From: Bacteroidota bacterium
GTDB lineage: Bacteria > Bacteroidota > Bacteroidia > UBA4408
Assembly: GCA_016721765.1 (NCBI GenBank)
Contig: JADKHO010000001.1
Span: 794,001 to 858,000 of the forward strand
DNA length: 64,000 nucleotides
Direction: 5' to 3'
The position numbers and the translations under genes are program-made. Shown here piece by piece: positions 43,842 to 51,989 of this stretch. Numbering within the stretch: the first letter of the stretch is position 1; each line of letters begins with the position of its first letter. The notes below the pieces were generated by a model, which saw only the letters and a list, made by a program, of their open reading frames with translations, searched no databases and was not told the DNA's origin.

Positions 43842-46800
43842 TCAAAAGCACCTAATGTTACCTCTACCTCCAGTTAGGGTTAAAGTTCCTGTAATGGTTC
43901 TTGATGCTGATAAGGTAATCGTTCTTGCAGCATTGGTATTATTAAATGTAACGTTTACCGGACCGCTTGATGATGGAAATTCATTCCCGGTTATTTGTGT
44001 CCCTAATGCTGTTACATAAGCCAATGTTGTTGCAGTGCTATAAGTTACAGTCCCTGAAGTTACGGCTGTTCCTCCAGCCGCTGCTGTAAAGGTTGTTCCG
44101 GCATTCATTGCTAGTGTGCCAGTGATTGCAATGCCGGCAGGGTTCAATACCCTTGCATTAATTGTGTTTGAAATTGTACCAGATATGGTTACAGATTGGC
44201 TGCTTGCTCCATTAAATTCAAGTGTTCCATTACCTGTTGATGTTTCGGTAATTATACCACTTGCACCTTGATTAAACGTACCACTTACTCTGATTGTACC
44301 TGAACCGCTGCCTGATGCCATGTCAATTGTTCCTCCTGTTTGGGCAAAATCTGTACAAACAATTGTTCCACTAGATGCAGTACCCAATCTGAGGGCAGCA
44401 CTTCCGGTTGAAGTCATTGTAAAAGTACCAACCGATGTTATAGTACCCCCACCAATATTAGGATTGGTAGAAAGAGATGGAGTATTCCAAGTGAAATTAC
44501 CAAAGGTTTGACCGGTAAGGCCATTAGGGAAGGTGCCTGCTGTTGGATTTGTTAAACCAAGTACAGCACACAAAGAGGTATTAGCGGTCCATGTTGCGGT
44601 TGGGATGGCTGGTGTTGCAGCACTTGCACCTGCACTAAGATGATTGTGGTTATAAGTACCAGTGGTAAATAACAGATTTGTTGTTGTACTTGCAATGGTA
44701 CCACTGCTATTTATCGCACCTGTAACAGTAGTAACACTGTTAGTGGCTGTGTAAGTATTATTATTTGAGGTATTTGTTAGCAAAGATAGTTGCCCTGCAA
44801 TACTTGCAGTTTGGGCTCCTGTATACGCAAGGTTAATACTATTAGCGCCTGTGCTTCCTAATTGCAAATGACTGCCACTAGGTATGTCTAAATCTGTTCC
44901 TGTTCCACCGCTAATAGTTAGTGTAACGGCTGCAGCACTTTGCAAAGTTACATTTGCACTATTAAGTAATATTAATTTTCCAATTGTTTCTGTAATAACA
45001 CCTGTAACAATTGGATTTGGAGTACTGCCTCCATTAAATTGCAACACATCATTGGATGCTGGATTTGTTCTGTTAGGTGTCCAATTTGATGCTGTTCCGT
45101 AGTCTGCAGTTCCTGTTTGGTTCCAAGTATAAGTTACTGGAGCTTTTACTCTTCCTGTAAAATCCGCTGTAGCTCCCAAAGGACAACTAGCTTGTGTAAC
45201 ACCGGATGATATAGTTAGTACATTGGATGCTGCTGAACTAGCAACTTGTGTCCAAGGACTTGCTCCACTCCACATATTTACCCTCATATTGCCTTCAGTT
45301 CCATTAATGTCAGCAGGTAAATAGGTGAATGTACCGGTGTAGGTATAAGTGGTGGCCGCACTATTGCTAACCTGCCAGTAACGACTTAAATAATCAGTTT
45401 GAGGCTCTAGACCATCACCGGCTGTAGTTTTATCATTAACATTGGGATGACCAGTACTTGCAGTTGCACCATCAACAGGACGAACCCCAATTGTACTTGC
45501 AGGTGTTAATGCTGTAAAACTTAAAGATGCTGGTGAGTATTCTGTTGTTCCCGTATTTTCACCTACGTGAAATGTAAAACTTGAAGAGCCGGTTGCAAAA
45601 GCCTTTTTCATCTCTCCGGTTCCTTGTATTAGCACATAACCATTTGTCCTATTAGCGGTAACTCCTGTTCCTACATAAGTAAAACTATTGTTATTTCCAA
45701 TATCAATAACACCATTTACAAAAGAGGTTGCATTGCTCACTGTCACATCTCCAATACTAAATGTTACAGCCGGACTAGCGGCTGTGTTATCAAAAGTGAG
45801 GGAAGAGAATTTAGCAGTTGAGGCTGAAGTTGAGTTTCTAAAAGTACCCGATCCACTAACAGTTTGTGCTACCGTGTTAGATGTTGGTGTGCTTTGTCTT
45901 TCAAAGTTAATTGCTGAGGCAGCTGCTCCGGTATTAGTATTTAATGAAGTTAGTGTACCATTATTAATAATATTTCCAGCAAAATGAAATTCATCTGATG
46001 CACCAATCCTTAGCTCCGAACCGGCATTAATGGTGATATTTCCACCGATGTTTACCTCGTCAGCAGTTGAACCGGCTCCACTCATATATCTGTCGGTTGT
46101 GTTGCCACCAGCAACAGTAATCGTTCCTAATTGCAGACGACCAGATGAAACATAAGTATCAAAAGCAAAACCAACTGTTGCTGTAGTTGTATTTGTTCCA
46201 GAAGCTCCTCCGACCACAATCGTGTTGCCGACCATTGAATAGGAAGAGGTACTGGAAAAAGTTAACGTTTTTGCTGTTCCGGCATTAGGTGGATCAACAA
46301 AAGTAATAGTTCCACCACTTACTGCCATCACTACAGAAGTAATATTCAATATTGCAGTCCCACTTGCAACACTTGTTGCCAAAGTTCCACTGTTAGGATC
46401 AATATTAAAATTTCCATTGGTCATAGTGAATGTTCCGCTGCTAAATACACCATTACCATTCAAATTTATTGTTCCACTGCTTAATGTAACAACTCCAGAA
46501 GCTGTAATACTCATTGCCTGATTCCCTCCATTTGCGACTCCAACATTAATAGTTCCGCCTGCATTTGTGAGTGTCCCTCCATTTATACTTAAGGCTGTTG
46601 CACCCGTAGTAATTCCGGTGGCTATATTTAAAGTGTTTGTATTATTTGTTAAAGTTCCTAAGGTTACAGTAACGGTACTTCTTGCAGTTCTATTCTCGCT
46701 GATTGTAACATTTGTGCTGGCCAAATTCACTAAAACTTTATCGGGAACACCAACACCACTTGCTCCTATGCCCCAGGTTTTATCACCAGTACCAACGGTA

Positions 46801-47951
46801 TAAGTTGCTCCTGTTTGAAATGACAAGGTAGAACCAGTTGCATAAGTTAAACTATTTGTATTAACAAAACTACTGGCCTTAACTTGCAAAAGTCCGGTGC
46901 TGCCGAGTGTTAAACCTCCGCTCGCCATCGGCGTAAATTTCCTATTAATATTAATAGTACCAGGATATGAATAGGCATTACCCGTCCAATTCCCTTCACC
47001 ATTAAAGGTCAGAATAGTTGAGCTATTACCAGTTAATGTCGCCGTACCAGCAATATTAATTGTAGTACCTCTACCAGTACCAATTGTTGCTCCTCCCATT
47101 GTAATTGTTCTACTTGAAATTGTTAGTGTGGCTGAACCACTAAGTTGAATTGAGCCACCAGGAGCGATTGTAAAATTGTTTGATGCGGTTATTGAGCCAG
47201 TATTTATAACCAATTTCCCAATAACAGCACCTGATGCAGGGATTGCGTTAGTAACGGTTGCAGTAATAGGTGTATTGGTAATATTTACAGGAATACAGTC
47301 AGCACTACTCACGCCAATTCCACCAAAATAATTAACTATGGTTGGGTTGCCAGAGGCAGCAATATTTGCTCCTGGTGCATTTGCAAAAAACCCTCCTGAA
47401 TAACCCATCCACATGGTAAGGTACAATGCATCAGGAGTTCCAATACTACTTAAGGGGATTTTTACTTCTCGCCAATTTGAGCCTGTGCTATAAGTAACTC
47501 CACTTATAGTAGCAGCCCATGAAGAACCGAAGCTGCGTGCCTCCTGATAACCTTGTTCAGCATGAACATTGTAGTTGGCTGAAAACGGTAAAGTTCCTGT
47601 GACACCATTATATGATTGTCCTGCTGTGGTTCCAACACCTCCTGTAGGGGTAGAGTTGGGATCGCTGTCGATATATACAGTAAAGTTGTCCGTTCCCCCG
47701 AAATTTCCACTTGTGTTAAAAGCACCCAAGTACAAATTTGTTGCATCAAAAGTGATGTAATAATCAATAGCACTTCCGGTTGCTGTTATTTTTTCGGCAG
47801 CATTAAAATCAGCACTTGACCCGCTAAAAGTTACGGTACGAAAACTCTGCGCCATGGAACTAAAATTGCTCAAAAGCACCACCGCCAAAACGAGTAGTAA
47901 TTGCTTAGCAAAACGGGTAATTCTGTTGTTGTTTGTAGTTGTTGTAATCAT
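43842..47951 (-). CDS. Giant T9SS-secreted surface protein, N-terminal part (paralogue 2, split by frameshift)
   Basis: 1369 residues with a signal peptide (RITRFAKQLLLVLAVVLLSN ... SMAQ). The first domain (~40-200: AIDYYITFDATNLYLGAFNT, DNFTVYIDSDPNSTPTGGVG) resembles a carbohydrate-binding or DOMON-like beta sandwich. It is followed by Ser/Thr/Gly-rich beta repeats (NFTIAPGGSIQLSGSATLTI). The frame ends at GGRGNIRCF, where one extra G shifts out of the true frame. Without it the gene runs 47951 to 37847 as a single ~3367-residue protein; the total length minus one base is divisible by three. Its start is preceded by ~160 bp of AT-rich DNA and then the palindrome array. Adhesion or surface function is inferred. 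Confidence 0.82.
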   Translation of the reverse strand: MITTTTNNNRITRFAKQLLLVLAVVLLSNFSSMAQSFRTVTFSGSSADFNAAEKITATGSAIDYYITFDATNLYLGAFNTSGNFGGTDNFTVYIDSDPNSTPTGGVGTTAGQSYNGVTGTLPFSANYNVHAEQGYQEARSFGSSWAATISGVTYSTGSNWREVKIPLSSIGTPDALYLTMWMGYSGGFFANAPGANIAASGNPTIVNYFGGIGVSSADCIPVNITNTPITATVTNAIPASGAVIGKLVINTGSITASNNFTIAPGGSIQLSGSATLTISSRTITMGGATIGTGRGTTINIAGTATLTGNSSTILTFNGEGNWTGNAYSYPGTININRKFTPMASGGLTLGSTGLLQVKASSFVNTNSLTYATGSTLSFQTGATYTVGTGDKTWGIGASGVGVPDKVLVNLASTNVTISENRTARSTVTVTLGTLTNNTNTLNIATGITTGATALSINGGTLTNAGGTINVGVANGGNQAMSITASGVVTLSSGTINLNGNGVFSSGTFTMTNGNFNIDPNSGTLATSVASGTAILNITSVVMAVSGGTITFVDPPNAGTAKTLTFSSTSSYSMVGNTIVVGGASGTNTTTATVGFAFDTYVSSGRLQLGTITVAGGNTTDRYMSGAGSTADEVNIGGNITINAGSELRIGASDEFHFAGNIINNGTLTSLNTNTGAAASAINFERQSTPTSNTVAQTVSGSGTFRNSTSASTAKFSSLTFDNTAASPAVTFSIGDVTVSNATSFVNGVIDIGNNNSFTYVGTGVTANRTNGYVLIQGTGEMKKAFATGSSSFTFHVGENTGTTEYSPASLSFTALTPASTIGVRPVDGATASTGHPNVNDKTTAGDGLEPQTDYLSRYWQVSNSAATTYTYTGTFTYLPADINGTEGNMRVNMWSGASPWTQVASSAASNVLTISSGVTQASCPLGATADFTGRVKAPVTYTWNQTGTADYGTASNWTPNRTNPASNDVLQFNGGSTPNPIVTGVITETIGKLILLNSANVTLQSAAAVTLTISGGTGTDLDIPSGSHLQLGSTGANSINLAYTGAQTASIAGQLSLLTNTSNNNTYTATNSVTTVTGAINSSGTIASTTTNLLFTTGTYNHNHLSAGASAATPAIPTATWTANTSLCAVLGLTNPTAGTFPNGLTGQTFGNFTWNTPSLSTNPNIGGGTITSVGTFTMTSTGSAALRLGTASSGTIVCTDFAQTGGTIDMASGSGSGTIRVSGTFNQGASGIITETSTGNGTLEFNGASSQSVTISGTISNTINARVLNPAGIAITGTLAMNAGTTFTAAAGGTAVTSGTVTYSTATTLAYVTALGTQITGNEFPSSSGPVNVTFNNTNAARTITLSASRTITGTLTLTGGRGNIRCF

Positions 47952-48174
47952 GTAAGTTGTTTTTAATGTAAATATTGATAATTAATGCTTTAAAGACTTT
48001 TAGCCGCTGTTAATTTCTTGTTCATAAAAATGCAAGGTTGTAAATCTAGAAATTAATTTTAATAAAAATTAAGAGTTACCATCACGCGCAAGCACAATTT
48101 CTGCAAAGTGCAATAAATTGGCGGTGAGGAGTAGATATTCACAAATTAAGGTTAGATCTTATTTGAAAAATTGT

Positions 48175-48756
48175 CCCCCGCTGGCGGGGGTAGGGTGGTT
48201 TATCTCTCTTGAAACCTGTCCCCCGCTGGCGGGGGTAGGGGGTGGTAAGTCAGCAAGTTTCTTATTCCTGAAAATCACCCACAAGTACCTCGGGGTTTAC
48301 CACCACACATAAAACCTGTCCCCCGCTGGCGGGGGTAGGGGGTGGTAAGTCAGCAAGTTTCTTATTCCTGAAAATCACCCACAAGTACCTCGAGTTTTAC
48401 CACCACACATAAAACCTGTCCCCCGCTGGCGGGGGTAGGGGGTGGTAAGTCAGCAAGTTTCTTATTCCTGAAAATCACCCACAAGTACCACGAGGTTTAC
48501 CACCCCCGAAAAGTTTATTGGCATAAACTGTTCGGCCCCGCCAGCGGGGCATACATAAAAATTGTCCCCCGCTGGCGGGGGTAGGGGGTGGTAAGTCAGC
48601 AAGTTTCTTATTCCTGAAAATCACCCACAAGTACCTCGAGTTTTACCACCACACATAAAACCTGTCCCCCGCTGGCGGGGGTAGGGGGTGGTCAGCACCG
48701 CATATTTCAAAAAAAAGAAAATCCCCCCCAAAAAAAATATCCCCCGCTGGCGGGGG
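48175..48756. repeat. REP-like palindrome array (100-bp tandem units)
   Basis: Seven copies of the palindrome CCCCCGCTGGCGGGGG (7-bp arms, TG centre) at 48175, 48220, 48320, 48420, 48566, 48666 and 48741, plus one inverted GCCCCGCCAGCGGGGC at 48535. Most copies are followed by TAGGGGGTGGT. Copies at 48220, 48320 and 48420 are spaced exactly 100 bp apart, and so are those at 48566 and 48666; the intervening ~75 bp (GTAAGTCAGCAAGTTTCTTA onward) are almost identical. The unit therefore spread by tandem duplication. The 48741 copy lies inside the DUF559 gene and encodes its PPPTPASGG tail. Confidence 0.92.
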
Positions 48757-49252
48757 TTGGGGGTGGTAAAACTTCCTTAACCCTATCGTTCTCCAACTCC
48801 GCAATAACACCTTCTAATTCGCGCACCACATTTTCCATATCATTCAACACCTCCTCATCATCAAACCGAAGTACCCGAAATCCGGCCTGACGCAGCGCGT
48901 TTTCTTTATGTTCATCTTTGATGACCACCTCCTCTTGCCAATGTGTAATGCCATCAACCTCAATTATTAGCATTAATTCCATACACATAAAATCGGCAAT
49001 AAAATCCAAAACAGGTCTCTGCCTCCGAAAAGTATAGCCCTTTAGCTGTTTTTTGCTCAACACAAATTTCCAAAGGCACACTTCCGCTTTAGTCATATTA
49101 TGGCGCAACTCATTGGCAAAAGGTTGAAGTTGCGTGTTATAAGCATAAAAGTTTGATTTGGATGCTTTCATCATTTCAAGCAAAAAATGGCACAACACTT
49201 TAGCTAAATTGAAGGCTACAAACCTAAGTGCAATCAAGATTACATCCTGCAT
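48707..49252 (-). CDS. DUF559 (Vsr-like) endonuclease-domain protein with palindrome-encoded tail
   Basis: DUF559 proteins share the very-short-patch-repair endonuclease fold. The core is recognisable: ELRHNMTKAEVCLWKFVLSK, QLKGYTFRRQRPVLDFIADF, LMLIIEVDGITHW and GFRVLRFDDEEVLND. The Asp in DFIADF and the Glu/Asp in IIEVDG are the likely metal-binding residues. The start is uncertain: the 181-residue frame begins at 49252, but MMKASKSNFYAYNTQLQPF (49174) is closer to family N-termini. The tail VLPPPTPASGGYFFWG is translation of a REP-like palindrome and probably not functional sequence. The gene is surrounded on both sides by copies of that palindrome. It may repair, nick or help mobilise DNA; function is not established. 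Confidence 0.82.
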   Translation of the reverse strand: MQDVILIALRFVAFNLAKVLCHFLLEMMKASKSNFYAYNTQLQPFANELRHNMTKAEVCLWKFVLSKKQLKGYTFRRQRPVLDFIADFMCMELMLIIEVDGITHWQEEVVIKDEHKENALRQAGFRVLRFDDEEVLNDMENVVRELEGVIAELENDRVKEVLPPPTPASGGYFFWGGFSFF

Positions 49253-49307
49253 TTCTTAGTAAAAATCACCCACTAATCATCCCTTATAATATTTAAAAAT
49301 TAAAAGT

Positions 49308-49515
49308 TCATCCCCAGCAATGGGGCATATTTTGCCCCAAAAAAACTATCTGCTCACCACCCCCAGCTCGATTGTTGACACAATCAAGCTGGCCCCGCCA
49401 GCGGGGCATATTTTATCCCCCAAAAACAAAATATCCCCCGCTGGCGGGGGTTGGGGGTGGTTAACAGCTCCTATTATGAAAAACAACAATGAAAATTATC
49501 CCCCGCTGGCGGGGG
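49308..49515. repeat. REP-like palindromes, second cluster
   Basis: Further copies of the palindrome: inverted GCCCCGCCAGCGGGGC (49392-49407) and direct CCCCCGCTGGCGGGGG at 49435-49450 and 49500-49515, again followed by TTGGGGGTGGT or CAGGGGGTGGT. A degenerate partial copy (CCCCAGCAATGGGGC, from ~49310) precedes them. The 294-bp stretch 49253-49546 upstream of the DUF559 gene holds nothing else that can be identified. Confidence 0.9.
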
Positions 49516-49546
49516 CAGGGGGTGGTTCACCACTACATTCTGAAAA

Positions 49547-50218
49547 CTAAAATAATTTCTTTTTCACCTCCTCAATCGGATGATTGGGAAAAGCCTTTTT
49601 GTACAATACCCCCCAATAAATCAACACTTTAAAAACATACACCGGAGAGGTGAGTTTATCGTCGATTTTTCGGCTTTTAATGAGGGCATATCGAAACCCT
49701 AAATCGGCCCCCAGCCCAAACCAATCAAACACTTTATATTGTCCGGATAGCGTAGGTTCATACATCACCAATAAATGTTTTCGGCTCCGCAAATCTTCAA
49801 TACCCTTAAACGAATAGTTGTACCAAATACTTCCCACACTAAACTGCACCGGCACCGAAAACTCCCAATGTCCTTGGCGGTAAAAAACATACTCGATGTA
49901 GGCACATCCATAACGGATTTTTAGCCTGCGTTCCAAGGTATCTAATCCAAACGGCGACAGGTTATATAGGGTATTGGTAAAATTGCTGTTCAAGAAATTG
50001 TAACCAAAACCCAAGCGCAGTTTTTTCCCAAAATCAGCCCCCAGCTTTACACCCCATACTTGCGCCCTGCGTGAGGAAATAAATGAATTACGCGAATCAA
50101 ATTTAAAGTGGATGGTGCGCTTTAAATGCAAACTCGCTTTCAACGAATCGTAAAGCTGTGCCTGCGAAATGCGCGGGAGTGCAACAAATAATAGTAGTGC
50201 CAAAACAAGGCGTTTCAT
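49547..50218 (-). CDS. Predicted outer-membrane or periplasmic beta-barrel-like protein
   Basis: The 223-residue protein has a signal peptide (MKRLVLALLLFVALPRISQA). The mature part alternates amphipathic strands ending in aromatic residues (VWGVKLGADFGKKLRLGFGY, HWEFSVPVQFSVGSIWYNYS, WFGLGADLGFRYALIKS), as in small outer-membrane beta-barrels. I do not recognise a specific family. The reading frame is intact. It lies 31 bp from the last REP-like palindrome and points left towards it. Function unknown; an integral outer-membrane location is inferred from the strand pattern. Confidence 0.75.
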   Translation of the reverse strand: MKRLVLALLLFVALPRISQAQLYDSLKASLHLKRTIHFKFDSRNSFISSRRAQVWGVKLGADFGKKLRLGFGYNFLNSNFTNTLYNLSPFGLDTLERRLKIRYGCAYIEYVFYRQGHWEFSVPVQFSVGSIWYNYSFKGIEDLRSRKHLLVMYEPTLSGQYKVFDWFGLGADLGFRYALIKSRKIDDKLTSPVYVFKVLIYWGVLYKKAFPNHPIEEVKKKLF

Positions 50219-50601
50219 CGCAGAAATTTAAAAAGCGTTGCGAAGATAATTGAACAGACTTTGCTTTTTAAAATGGAAAGCAGAAACTTATAAACGAAGG
50301 CTTGAAGAGAATTTCTTTTTTAACCTAATTAACAGCAAGCTGCAATTTAATTTGACTCAATAGGTATCCTATCTCGCTCAGGCATTACACGTAAGAAAAG
50401 AATACTTTATCCTCAAAAGATTTAAGTTAGGATAGGGGTAAAACACATTTAATTTCTCTTCTCCAACGTTACTCTCTGCGTGCTTTTCGCCGTCTCTGCG
50501 AGCCTTTTTGTGGTTAAAACAAAGCATGCACATTTTTGTATCTCTAATTTGTTTAGAAGTAGCATAAATCGATTTCTGTTTAATGAACCCAAAGTCAAAA
50601 T
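50219..50601. other. 383-bp intergenic region with a dispersed-repeat relic
   Basis: No gene was found. Around 50,465-50,520 the sequence TTACTCTCTGCGTGCTTTTC and GCCGTCTCTGCGAGCC is the inverted form of the 'cgcagag-acggcgaaaag-cgcagagag' type of dispersed intergenic sequence, related in layout to the one at 26571-26620. Confidence 0.4.
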
Positions 50602-50619
50602 TTGTTTACATTTACAAGT

Positions 50620-51983
50620 ATGAATTACAAAGGAATACTATTACTTACTGCAATTCTTATTTCATGCTTCGTGTGCAAAGCACAGCAGCAATTTAGTGCT
50701 GTTCCATTGCTACAAAGTAAGATCAGTTCCTTACAGAAAGAAGCTGCAGCTGCCGCAGAAATGAGGGAATTCAAGCATTCATCCCAAAAAAACGCAAGCC
50801 TCATATCCCTGCTCGACAGTTCCTTCGCCTACTATTTTGATACTGCATCAATGGCTTGGGAAGCAATTCCTCAAGTAAAAAACACAGTGTTGAATTACGA
50901 CAGCAATTACCATAAAATACTCGAACTGCGGGCGGTTTGGGATGGAAGTACGTATCAAAATAATAGTCTATATGGCTTTAGTTACGATTCAGCCGGAAGA
51001 CCAATTACCATTATTAGTTATTTCTATAGCGCCGGTACATGGGAGAATCAATACAAAACGAGTTTCTATTACGACAGCATTCAGCATATTAAAACACAGG
51101 TGAATCAAACCTGGGATGGACTGGCTTGGGTAAATTCTTCAAAAATTAAAACCCAAAGCGATTCCTTGGGAAATTTGATTTGTGAAACAGATTATAATTG
51201 GGATGTGAATGCAATAGATTGGCGATACACCATGCTTGATACCAACACCTATGATGCCCTGCACAACAAACTAATTCATGTGAGGCAATTCTGGAGTTTC
51301 GGGGTGTGGACGAATGAGCAAAAAGAAATATTTAGTTACAATGCTGCGCATCAATTGAGCACTAAAATAGTGCAAGATTGGAATGGAACCATCTGGGAAA
51401 ACGTGCTAAAGCATGTATACAGCTATGATGCGAATGGAAATTTACAAACAGATTTAACTTTAATATTTTGCAGTTTTACCAACTGGGCAAACTACTGGAG
51501 GGATGTATACACCTATACGGCAAACAATCAGCTAAAAAGAACATACTTTTCAACTTTGGTCAAGCGGATCCTGGCTTTTATGGTGGGCTTTGAGTATACC
51601 TATTATCCAGCTTGAGTTTAAAAAGTTTAACTTACAAAGCCGCCAACGGTATAAGTCCGGACATCATGTATGCCGACAGCACGGTGTATTATTACCATAT
51701 CGTTACTTCTCAAGAGCCTTTGATGGCAGAGGCTTCCGCGATAATGCTGTATCCAAATCCTGCCAAAGATATGGTGCAGCTTCACTGTGAAACCCCACTT
51801 GCGATAAGAAGCATGAGTATACGAAACAGCGCAGGAGTGCCCATTTATGAAAGTGCAATAAATTTAATGCAAAGCCTTGATTTGCGTATTGCGCTGCCAA
51901 ATTTGACAGCAGGTTATTATTCGCTTTGCTTTCAACGAAAAGGCGGTTCTTTTGAAACAAAAAAGTTGTTGATTGTAAAATAG
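50620..51983 (+). pseudogene. T9SS-secreted protein, reading frame broken by indels (probably sequence errors)
   Basis: Signal peptide MNYKGILLLTAILISCFVCKAQ from the ATG at 50620, then Trp/Tyr-rich repeats of about 30 residues (VWDGSTYQNNSLYGFSYDS, TWDGLAWVNSSKI, DWNGTIWENVLKHVYSYDAN). These have an YD-like pattern common in Bacteroidota secreted proteins. The frame is lost near 51,560-51,612. Restoring one A, removing one G and restoring one T joins it as YFSNFGQADPGFYGGFEYTY then YPALSLKSLTYKAANG, continuing to a T9SS sorting domain (IMLYPNPAKDMVQLH ... FETKKLLIVK). The corrected length is 455 codons. Function unknown; surface or secreted location is expected. Convergent with the next gene, 6 bp apart. 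Confidence 0.78.
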
Positions 51984-51989
51984 CAAAGC

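Noticed and set aside
29755..47819. Many open frames of 60-170 codons on the plus strand across the giant genes
   Set aside because: They are antisense shadows of the low-complexity Ser/Thr/Gly/Asn-rich repeats in the large leftward genes.
48175..48756. CRISPR-like array of regularly spaced palindromic repeats
   Set aside because: The sequences between the repeats are nearly identical, the spacing unit is 100 bp, some copies are inverted, and there are no cas genes.
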